A DNA stretch of 64,000 bases, taken from positions 3,848,060-3,912,059 of the forward strand of contig NC_021686.1 of assembly GCF_000247815.1 (NCBI RefSeq). The letters are read 5' to 3'. Below, piece by piece: positions 1-10,800 of the stretch. The DNA is from Ficedula albicollis (taxonomy: Eukaryota > Chordata > Aves > Passeriformes > Muscicapidae). Position numbers and translations under genes: made by a program. The notes under the pieces are model-generated. The model searched no databases. It had not been told where the DNA came from and saw nothing but the letters and a program-made list of their open reading frames with translations. Position 1 is the stretch's first letter; the number at the start of each line of letters is the position of its first letter.

Positions 1-1881
1 CGGGGGACTGTTCAGGACATCTAAAAATATCCATAAACATCTTTTAAAACTGCAGAGATGAATCATTCTGGAATCTCCTGTATGTTGTCAAATATTCCCT
101 ATGATCAAACCTGTTTTATTAATCCCTCAGTATCCTGAACTATCAAATAATAATTCCAAAAGTTCTGAGTGTGTCAAGAAATCTGTGATGTTAAGAGGGG
201 GACAATTCATTTTGATGAGCCCCAAGATTGGTGGCATTAAAAAACCTAGTAGAAGTGAAAACTATATTGAAAAAGACCCTTCATCACAAGAGCTGGAGAT
301 ATTCTTCAATGTAAACAAGGGGAGAGGATAAATAATTTTTTATGTTTACAGTAATTTTCTTACACACTTATGCTCTTGTCCTTGAACTGGCATGAAGTCC
401 TGCAATCAATATGGTTTGGATATTTGAAAACAAACTGGTTTTATTTTATTGAATTTTTTAAAAATGTGCAAACCCAGATACTATTTCAGCTTTACAGAGT
501 AATCATTCTTAATCATTTGCTTAGCAAAACAATTTATTAAGAAATGAAGGATAACGAACCATAAAGTTTTAATTTGCCTTTTTTAATTGAGTTGTTAATT
601 AGGACCCCTCCACAGTTGGCAACTCCCAACTTGCTTTTTGTTGCTTCTGTATCCAAGACAATTTAAGATGCCTAATCTGTCTTAGTTATTCCAAAAAGAC
701 ACTTCCATGAATCAAATCTATAGGTGATTATGTTCTAACTGTGCTGAGGCTTCTGTGAGTGCATATTAATTATGTCAGTGGTTAATGATCAGGCAAGAAA
801 TATGGGAATGCCAGTGGTGATTGTTTAGCAGGAAGAGAAGAAATATCCTGTGTTCTGAAATTTTAAGGCCTTCCACCTCATTTAGGGTAGAAATTTAATG
901 ATCACATTATCCTGTGAGAGCACTGGGCTTAGTCTGACATTTCTGATGCAGGAGCACTGTTGAGATCTTGTTATCCATCATAATAAACACTGAAGCATCT
1001 ATTTCATCTAGCTGCAAATGCTGCTTGTGAGTTTTGTTTTATTTCTATTTTAAATTGTAAATTTTACCCCTAATTAAGAATTTAAGCAAAGAGCTCTCAA
1101 CTCCTCTTGTGAGCTTCAGGAAGCTAAGAACAGTTTATTGGATCATGGAAGCTCTTTGGTTGAATAAAAATGCCAAGAGAAAGATAAAATATACTTGAAT
1201 CACCTGTAAAGTGTCTGGTGTTGATTGTAGTATTCCCCTTGACTGCTCTCAGAGAGACTTTATCTACTAAAAAAAAAATAATTTGGGTTTCTACTTACTG
1301 GGTTTCTTTACTTTTCTGTCTTGCAGCCATGGATCAGTTTCCTAGAGAAATGGCTGATGCACAGGATGCTGTCCTAACTCAGTTATTTACATGGGTACAG
1401 ATTAATTTCCTTAAAAACTATTCAGCAGCAGTTTGCAGCATCTGAAATGCATTTAGATGCATGATGGTCCACTCAGAATAACCATGTGCTTAAACAGTGT
1501 TGAAAAAAGGCACAAAGGTGCATCTGTAAAGGGCAACACGATCAGAAATGAGTGATATTGAAACAACCACAGATGTAGAGAAGCAATAGCTGGTGACTTG
1601 TCCCAAGGGAACATCTGAGCTGGAATTTTTATGCACTATATTTTTTTCTGTACCCAAAGCAAATTCTTCATGGGAAAAACACAGAGGATAGGAGAGATGG
1701 TAGGAAGGATTTACCTGCTGTTTCTCAGCCTCTAAAGACCTTTTACCCATATCCAAACTTCCAAAACAGCAGCAGCAGCTGATTAATTGCCAACATCAGT
1801 CCTGGTGCCTAAGGGAGCACACGCCAAGCACGAGTCGATAAGACAGGCTGGTGAATTATGACAGACACACTGATTTATACA

Positions 1882-1978
1882 CCAGATCTCCACTGTTTTT
1901 CCATTGAAGGCATGCCTTCCTATCACTTACCAGATCTGCACTTTTTTTCCATTGAAGGCATGCCTTCCTATCACTTAG
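1882..1978. repeat. 48-bp tandem duplication with a palindromic core
   Basis: Two adjacent copies start at 1882 and 1930. Each contains the 12-bp perfect palindrome AAGGCATGCCTT and ends in TATCACTTA. The copies differ by a few bases near the CAGATCT motif and in the length of a T-run. This is a small local duplication with no sign of coding. Confidence 0.9.
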
Positions 1979-2701
1979 ATGCCAGTCACTTTAGATGGGC
2001 CTAGGGCAGGAGAATGTAGGGTTTAAATTGTAGAATTATCCAGTTCAGAACTCCATGGGGTGTCTTGGTTCACTTACATAGACAGAGGCAATTTAGAGAA
2101 GACGCTCTGACACTGTGTAAATATTTTGGGCTCTTAACAGCTTCAGTAGTTGACCATGGCTGTGGTTTTGGTGTCACTTGATTTTAAGTATCCAAGAAAT
2201 AGCCTGAAATCCCTCTCAATTTAAATGGTTCTGGCTGCTCAGTGTTGTATTTTTAGATAACTAATATGGAGAAAGCATAGGATATGCTGAGGACATGCTG
2301 ACTCACATATTATTTAAATCCTGGAAGCAAATGAGAGAAAATGCTAGGAAACAAATTTACTTTCTCCATTTTAATAGAAAGAGAAACTTAGACCTTGACA
2401 TGTTTCCATTTTCAAGGTGGAATAGTCTTAAAATTCACAGAAATATATTGCTGCTGTTAGTGAATGATCAGAGCATTAATGATCAGAGTTCCTGAGAACT
2501 CTGCTTTGTTATCAAGAGATTCATTTTCTGTGCAGTGAGCTTCACCTCCTTCCTTTGGCATGTCCCAGCTATATTTGCATTTCCTTTGAATACTCAGAGC
2601 CCAGTCTCTCTCTTCCCCCCTCCCCAGAGAAATCTCTCCACGCCTTTAATAAGCAGCAGATCACCTTAAACTGTTGTTATTCCATACCAAGCACTGCAGG
2701 G

Positions 2702-3106
2702 ATGGTTCCTGTGGCCAGGGCAAAGCTCACCTGCTGTTTGCTGCTGCTGCTGCTGCTGGGAAGATGCAGAGTCCTGGCTGGGAACCAGAGAGAGTTTGGC
2801 TATTCCCAGGAGGTTTCTGTGTGTTCCCTGCTCTGTGCCCTCTGGCCAGATGTTCATGTGAACAGAGTCCTGAGTAGGGAATGGGAGGAGGGGGTGGCAG
2901 GAGAGCAGAGAGGACGAGCCAGCAGCCTCAGTGGGATCTGTACAGAGCTGGGCACAGACAGGCAAGGTGAACACAAGACAATCCCAGCACAGGCCCCTCT
3001 CCCCAGTGCTCACAGCAGCTCTGGGCTGTTCCTGCACTCCCTGCTGTGCCTGTCACTGTTCACTCGGGGACTCCATCAGCACAGCGGGGTTCAGGTGGGA
3101 GGATGA
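2702..3106 (+). other. Open frame with a signal-peptide-like start, unrecognised
   Basis: An ATG at 2702 in a good context (GCAGGGATGG) opens a frame whose first 27 or so residues look like a secretory leader: a short basic-containing N-terminus, two cysteines, then seven consecutive leucines, then GRCRVLAG. The leucine run is encoded largely by a (CTG)6 repeat at 2741-2758, so a microsatellite alone could create this appearance. The rest of the frame has no domain I recognise. The frame is open upstream to 2555, so the start is not fixed by a stop. An octamer-like ATTTGCAT lies near 2573. I cannot assign a function, and chance is the most likely explanation. Confidence 0.12.
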
Positions 3107-3893
3107 TGTACCTGAAATCCACAGCAGACACGCAGGTGTGTTCTCCCTTCATGGTTTGTTATTATGGACGTGTCTGCAGTGGCACCTTGGGGCACTTCTA
3201 TGGGATAATTTTTGCTAACAATCCTAGCCTTCCTTCTGCAAGAATTCCCAGGTCCTTGAAGCTCACCCTTCCATCAGCCTTAGGTGTGTTTAGGCGTGTG
3301 AGTGTCCTCTGCACTGAACTGGAGGCAGCCAGCAAAGGAGGTTTGGAGTCAATACTAATGAAGTGTGTGTTACAGGAGCCACGTTTCCTTAGCATTCATA
3401 AATCTGTGACAAGACGTGATTTATAAATGCGAAATTTGATTAAAATGTTCCCGTTTCTTTCGCCACGGAGGAAGCATTCACAGCACTGAGGCAATGTAAA
3501 TCAAATCTCCTTCCTAGCTTCTCACAGATTTTTTTTTTTCCCCCTTACTAATACCGCTTCCCTTTTGTGGAAGGGAATTTGGTTGAGCTTTTTGTTGCAG
3601 AAGCGTAATGGACCATCCTGGGCTATTGCCTGCACCTGCCATGAATGCAGAGGTAGGCAGGCTGTAGAGCTCTTCCTCAAGAATCTTTTAGCAGCAAGGA
3701 ACCCAAGAAGACTATTAAAAGCATAATGAAAACCTCATTCGGTTTCCTGTCAGATTTCAGAGCTGTAAGTGGCTCTAATTTGCACAAGATTGGAACAGCA
3801 TTGAGGAATTACAGTAACTAGGCGAAACACTCACTGGGTTTGCAATTTTCTGATAGCATCCCTTGTAATTTCTTGTAATGCATTTGTAGCTAA

Positions 3894-3924
3894 GTACAAT
3901 GACAAATGTCAAGGCTCATTGTAC
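3894..3924. other. 9-bp inverted repeat with nested palindrome
   Basis: GTACAATGA at 3894-3902 is exactly inverted as TCATTGTAC at 3916-3924, leaving a 13-nt spacer. Inside it, TGACA at 3900-3904 and TGTCA at 3907-3911 form a second inverted pair two bases apart. Each outer arm carries ACAAT, which resembles the core bound by SOX-family HMG proteins. A regulatory role is an inference; a chance palindrome is possible. Confidence 0.45.
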
Positions 3925-4081
3925 GGGTTTTACGCACATCAGCCAGGCTGGGAGGTGCAATGTCAGCTGCTGTCTTGGGAAAAGCTGCTGGGACTGCTGG
4001 ATGCTTCCCATCCCGAGCTGTGCCAGAGACAGATCCTGGTCTGCACTGGGGGAGGAGTGGAGAGAGTAATTGCTTTCCAGA

Positions 4082-4118
4082 TTTTTTTTTTTTTTTTCGC
4101 TTTTGGATTTTTTTTTTT
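4082..4118 (+). repeat. Interrupted T-tract
   Basis: A run of 16 T at 4082-4097 is followed by CGCTTTTGGA and another 11 T at 4108-4118. This is low-complexity sequence. It could be the tail of a very decayed retrotransposed copy on the minus strand, but no element body is recognisable beside it. Confidence 0.85.
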
Positions 4119-6692
4119 ATTTTGTAGGAATTCCAACAATAAAAAGGAAGGAGGAGGCCTATTGAACATTGGGATTGACATTAGCAAATGAACCCTGGCT
4201 CTCCATTAGGTGTTTCCCTCAACAACCCACAGGGAGATGGTGGTTATGAGTCAAAGCAAACCCATGTGCACTTTTCTGCCTGCCTCAAATTATTTTGATG
4301 AACAGTCATGTGCAACAGTGGGCTGCAATAACAACCTCCCAGAATTGTGGTATCAAATGCTGATCTGCATTTGTGATAAACACAAATGAGTGATTCAGTG
4401 AAAATACAACCCAAATACGGTTCACTAAATGCCTGAAAAAGTGATTACACACAGTGCAGTTTATCTGGAGTAAATAAAAACTACTCTGGCTGCTGATCTC
4501 TGTTACTCCCCTGCAGCACACTGTGCCTCTTGCATGAAGCTGAGAATGTTAATGTGGCTATGAACAAAGATTTATGAACATGGATAATTGCTTGAAGCTG
4601 ATTTTTCTCTGTTCTTGCAGTTGTGTTACTTGGATGGAAGCAACTATATTGATTTTAGTAGCTGGAAAAGAAAAAAGAAAAAATAATTTCCATTGTGTTT
4701 TGTAAGCCTGTAATAACTTCAGTGATGTGTTTTAAAGACTGGTCAGAGAGAGAAGTCTTAATTAAAGCAATGTTTAGCAGATTCCATCCAATTTTATTAG
4801 GTAACACTTGTTCTGAATGACGCTTCTAAAAAATACCTTCTGGAAGTATTTACTTGTCAAAGCAGCAACAATATTCAGAGATCCTCAGAGACCCTGAACT
4901 TGTCCTCCCTGTCATGGTTTGCTCTCCACTGGGCCAGTTTCATCCTGAATAAATCCATTTTTTCCACCATTTCTAATGTGCCACTGCAGAAGTTACTGGA
5001 ATTCTCCTTATGTATTTCACTTTTCTCACTCGTGTTTTTCCCCAATTTCTTAGTCCCATAAGAACTACCTGAAGATGAGCAGGCTCAGATTTTTAATTAA
5101 TAAGTTTAATAGATTAGTTTTGATGTTGATAGACAGACGAATTGCCTGTGTGTGGCAGAATTCTTGTGTGATGTGTAGCACAGTTGTTTGCTGTGTGTAC
5201 GTAGCTTAGATGTGAATTATTAACTCTGACAAACTCATTTCACCTGTTAAATAGAAAAGCAAGAGGTATTGCAATTTTCTCAGTTAAAGACTGACTAGTA
5301 AAAATTACAGAAAATGTTATTTTTGTACTTACAGTAAATTAGGTATTATTCATCATTGTGAAAAAATAAATCTCTGAGGGAAAAAAAGAATAGACTTTTT
5401 GGTGAAGTTTAGAAATGTGTCAGATCTTGCTCTAGCATTCTTGCTGCTCCAGGAAATCCTTTACTTCTTAGTGATCCTTCTTCAAACTATTTATTGAAAA
5501 TGTAAGTCCATTGCAATATTATCTGGTCAGAATATATTTCTGAGCTATACAGGCGAGAATTGACATAGTATGGAAACTTGGAATGTCTGATTTCTGTTAG
5601 ACTTATTCATACAACTATAAAACATTAATTTGGAATTTAATGAGATAAAGGTTTCACTTTCAGCTTGCTGTACAGTTCAGCCATTTACCTACAAATTTAC
5701 AGTCATGAGGTAAAAGTTGAGGTTTTGTTGGTTTGGTTTCATTGTTTTTTTATGAGAAGAACTGGAAGGATTATTTTCTTGTGCCTTTCTTCCAGGAAAG
5801 CTCTATTTTGGATTCTTTTTTTCATGAGCAAAGTGCTTCTCTAATAATGGTCTTATTTTTCTATTCAGGAGAATGAATTTAGCTTCTGAACTAGACAGGG
5901 GGCAACTAATTGCATTTCAAATTTTAATTATCTTTAAAACTACTTCAAGTATTTAAAAAATTGGCAATATGTTGCATCATGCAAATAGGAACTCAGGCAT
6001 AACCTATTGCAATGCTTCTCAATTGTTTTTAGAGTGAAAAGCATCGTGAAGGAAGGAGTGTGGAGCAAATTTAGAATCCCATTGAGGATTTTGCAAGGCA
6101 TGCTGCAGCATGGCACGAGCTGAGAAATGTTCATTTTAACTGCAGTTGTTCTCTTTTAACCTCTGAAGCACATTGGGATAGATCTTCATCAGTCAGGGGC
6201 CTGCAGAATTTGGCCTATTTTTTCAGTACAAGGACAAAGCAAAAGTTGTGTGTAAAGGTAGTTATTAGACACATCCAAAAAAAAAAAAATCACAGGAGGG
6301 AAAAATCTTTTTAGTTTTTTAGTAATATAAAAACAATCAAAGCCGTCATCAAGTTGCAGAAAGGAAAACAAAAATTGTAATGAAGCCTTTTCTAATGCCT
6401 CATGCAGATCTCACTAGCTAGCAAAATTATCATCTTCAGGTGATTCTTGGTAAAACAATGCTCATCTCAATCACAGCTGGCATCAGCAGGGCACACGTGC
6501 TTCTTGAATGACATTTGCAATGAGTAGATTTTAAACTGAAAATTAAAACGCAGAAGAATTACTAGCTCTGCATTTAAAGCACACTCGGGGTGGAGGTTAA
6601 TGAAAGGAATGAATGCCACGGGTGGGTGGGGCAGTACCCCAGAACATTGCTAGAGTTGCACAGAGTTTGATAGCATAATCAGTTTTTAGTGA

Positions 6693-6710
6693 TTTTTTTT
6701 TTTTTTTTTT
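6693..6710 (+). repeat. T18 homopolymer
   Basis: Eighteen consecutive T residues in AT-rich unique sequence, with no flanking element recognised. Confidence 0.9.
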
Positions 6711-9084
6711 CGCTCAGTGATTCACATGCCATGACATTATTTTATTAGACCACCCCACGGGTCACCAGGTAGAGAGAATCTAAAGGAGCCCAGATACCTC
6801 TTCAGCAGAATCAGCTCACTTCAAATTGGCTGCTGGCCATAATTTTAGTATGTAAATTGGTTAAATGGGCCACTGGATATTGTTATTGTATATCAGCTGA
6901 GAAAATTAATAAAACAGGAACAAATACTTAGTTCTTTAAGATGATGTGGCCGTAGTTTCGTATCTTTTCACTGCCATGAATCTGGGGGAGTGTGCTTGCA
7001 TAAATTAAGCACTTGAGGTTTCTGCGACATGCATATAATCAATTTTGCACGCTCACTGGCTTTGGTAATGTGAGGATGGCATAATATAGTCCTGAGGGTG
7101 GACACGAGGCCTGGTGTGAGAGGGAGGGAGGCTGGTCCATCACCTGAGTGATTGCTGCTGTGCAATGTGCTGCAGAGCCCTGGCCCTGCTAAAGTCTATG
7201 GGCATGTTTGGTCCAATTAATTTGAATTTTTAAAGAACCGTAGGGTGTATTTGCATGTTTCTGCTCTTTTGTTTTATTTCTGGTTACAGCTGCTGCTTGC
7301 AACCACCAAGATACTGGGCAGAGTAGAGAGATTTATACTTCATCCTTCCTGTGAGTCCTGCATTTGAACAATTGCTGAGATTTTTGGTTTGGGATTTCAG
7401 GATCTGGGTAAAAAGCTATTGAGCAAAACGAGTGAGAAGCTTTAATTTAGTTTTCTGAGTATCAGTCCACTAATGAACTACTGTTGTGAGATATGTATAG
7501 CCATTACTTTGGTGTCTAAATTATTCTCACTTTCAAATCTTATTTAAATTCTTAATAACCTTTTATTAGATAGAGGAGAAAAAATTCCACCCGGAAGCCT
7601 TCAACCTCCTAAACTGATAGAACACACTAATAAAATCATGTGCTGTCCTAAAAGAGAGAACTATAATGTAGTATAATAGTGTCTAAGCTAATGGAATAAA
7701 TTAATAGAGTTTTGATAATTGATTTGTAGAAATAATAATTTGAAAGATTATTTTAATTTTTTTTTGGTGGCTCTTATGTGATTTTCTTCATTAGAGTGTT
7801 CATAGAGAAATATTAAGTGGCCACTGAATTTCCCAGGGGAGTGTTTATTCCATGTGCTCTAAAACATCCATAACTAACCAGAACATATTTTTACTAGAGA
7901 AAATATGTCTCAGGAAACATCTCCTTTGGAGATCTACTAAAAACAGGCCCAGTACACAGATTCTCTAGATATTTTTCTACTCAGGTAGCTTGGAACCCAA
8001 AATTCAAAGAAAACTCAGCCTTTCTTAGAAACTTAGAGGAGAAATGCCAGTTTTAAGAAACTGAGATGCAAAGTATATTATTATTTTTCATAATGCATTC
8101 ACTCCTTTACCTTAGCCTGTTGTTCAGACCTCTGCTGACTTTTGAGGTCTTAATGCTGCCCTCTGATATTTACTGGCACCATTTCCACCCAGCAAGGTCA
8201 CCTGTGACTGATGAATTTTATGGCTCCTCAATTGCCCAACACCCAAAGCATTTAAAATATACAAAAGTATGAGATTCAAACCAGAGGTGTAATGTTACAG
8301 GAGCGAAAGTTCTCTCCTCCTTGGCAGAAGGCGATTCTAATCAGAGGAAGTAGATGCCAGCAGAGGAATTTTGAGTCTTTCTGGAGATGAATCTCCATCC
8401 TGTGCTGCAGGTGGGATCCTTTGTGCTGCCTGCTTTGCCTTTTCCAGTGAAATGAGAGAGCATTTTCTGGAGTCTGTAGAGCAGTGATTGCTGTGCAGCT
8501 GTGCTGTGCCACCAGGTGCAGGGGCTCCTCTGGGACACACTGACTGAGAGCACTTCTCCTGCCAGGGAGGAGCTGAGTGATTGAGCTTTAAACCAGGGGA
8601 CACATCGGCCTGACCAAGAGCCCCAGGGTTGGGGGAGGAGGGCTAGCAGGCTCAGGGCTGCAGGTAAAACTTTGCAGCTAATGACAGCTGGAGTTTTTAA
8701 GTGTTTGGGATTTTCCTTATCTTGAACCTATTGACTTGCCTTGGGTCTTCATGTAAAAGCAGCCCAGGGCTGACTTAACTCGTAATTATCCTTCAGCAAA
8801 CAAGGAGAAAGTAAAAAGACACATTAGGTCATCAATAGCAGTAACATTTCCTCTGTTCTTCAGGAAAAAAAGAAAATTCTCTGAAGTGCCTCTTGTCTCG
8901 ATTTCCTCCTTGCTCTGTCTGTGTCTAGGTGCCTTAAAATGCTACTCAGAGAAGGAAGGCTTTAATGGTAAATTCTGGGTGAGGTTTCAGTGGCCCTGGG
9001 GCAGCACAGACACAGCTTGGTGTTGTGCCCCAGGGGATGCATTTGTTGCAGAGCTGCTGAGTTGCTGGGTGTGGCTGTGGGCAC

Positions 9085-9643
9085 TTGCGGGTGCTGAAGG
9101 TCACAGCAGGTTTTGGAAAGGTGCTGGGGTCAGGATTTCAGGATTCAGGACTTGTGGATGAAGGTGACAGCAAGCTTTGGGAAGATGCTGGGTCTGGATT
9201 TCAGGATTCAGTTCTTGTGGATGAAGGTGACAGCAGGCTTTGGGAAGATGCTGGGCCTGGATTCCATGATTCAAGACTTGTGGATGAAGGTCACAGCAGG
9301 TTTGTAAAGGTGCTGGGATGTGAATTTGAGGATTCAGTTCTTGTGGGTGCTGAACGTCAGAGCAGGCTTTGGGAAGGTGCTGGGTCTGGATTCCAGGATT
9401 AGTTCTTGTGGGTGCTGGGGTCAGGATTTCAGGATTCAGGACTTGTGGATGAAGGTGACAGCAAGCTTTGGGAAGATGCTGGGTCTGGATTTCAGGATTC
9501 AGTTCTTGTGGATGAAGGTCAGAACAGGCTTTGGAAAGGTGCTGGGATGTGAATTTCAGGATTCAGTTCTTGTGAGTGCTGAACGTCAGAGCAGGCTTTA
9601 GGAAGATGCTGGGTCTGGATTCCAGGATTCAGTTCTTGTGGAT
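9085..9643. repeat. 62-66-bp minisatellite, left part
   Basis: About nine head-to-tail units of roughly 63 bp. Recurring landmarks are GATTCAGTTCTTGTGGATGA, GCAGGCTTTGGGAAGATGCT and GGGTCTGGATT. Successive GATTCA landmarks at 9142, 9205, 9268 and 9331 are 63 bp apart, and variant units carrying GTGCTGAACGTC are about 3 bp longer. Units differ by point changes, as expected for an older array. The array runs into a poly-G block at 9644 and resumes after it. Short open frames inside it follow from the period often being a multiple of three and are not genes. Confidence 0.95.
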
Positions 9644-10297
<654 letters not shown>

Positions 10298-10800
10298 CTG
10301 CGGCTCCCACTGCTCCCCTGCCCTGGTTTATCTGGTGTGCCATGGGGACAGAGCGGTGCTGGCCCTGCTGGGGACGCAGCTCAGCCCCTGAGCTGCAGCT
10401 CTGGGGTCCCACAGCCCCACTGCTCCCGTTCAATCCGGGCAGAGAGCCGCCCTGCCCAGGCTGTGGCACATGAGCACACGGGCTCAGAATCCGTGCTGAG
10501 CTTCAAGCGGATTTCCCGTGAGCTGATGGACTTCATGCGCAGCCATGGAGCCACTGTTCGGAGCAGGTGTGTTCATCAAGTTATTTGGCCGGTTAAAAAT
10601 AGTAATAACAATTAGGGGAGCTAGTGCTGTTTTGTTGTTGTTGCTGTTTCGTGTCTGTTCTGGCTGTTTTCTGCTCGTGGAAACACCAACTGCGCTCTCT
10701 GCTGGGGCTGCCTGGCGCCTGCCTGTCCTCCAGGGCGATTCTCAGGAACAGCGCGCTCCAAGAGGAGGCGTTGGAGTTTCAGGACGCAGCACGAGAGATT
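10298..10800. other. CpG-enriched patch beside the minisatellite
   Basis: This stretch has roughly 20 CpG dinucleotides in 500 bp, far more than the surrounding AT-rich DNA, although still below expectation for its GC content. It contains TTAAAAATAG at 10593-10602, which fits the MEF2 consensus YTAWWWWTAR, followed by TAATAACAATTAGGGG. Open frames cross it but none is recognisable. It could be a decaying CpG island, a distal regulatory element or simply GC-rich DNA next to a minisatellite. No transcription start can be placed from sequence alone. Confidence 0.35.

Larger units (their letters stand above)
1..9084. other. Unique AT-rich non-coding sequence
   Basis: I see no gene in this stretch. 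Open frames are short and unrelated to any family I know, and the sequence is AT-rich with few CpGs, as in vertebrate intergenic or intronic DNA. It contains a 48-bp tandem duplication near 1.9 kb, a GC-richer patch at about 2.7-3.4 kb with a leader-like open frame, an inverted repeat at 3894-3924, and T-tracts at 4082-4097 and 6693-6710. Segments such as 6590-6960 have a homeodomain-site-rich texture that could be conserved non-coding DNA, but only cross-species alignment could show this. Confidence 0.7.

Noticed and set aside
4913..4960. LTR start (TGTCATGGTTTGC)
   Set aside because: The first bases resemble the beginning of some avian LTRs, but the following sequence does not, and no end or polyadenylation region was seen.
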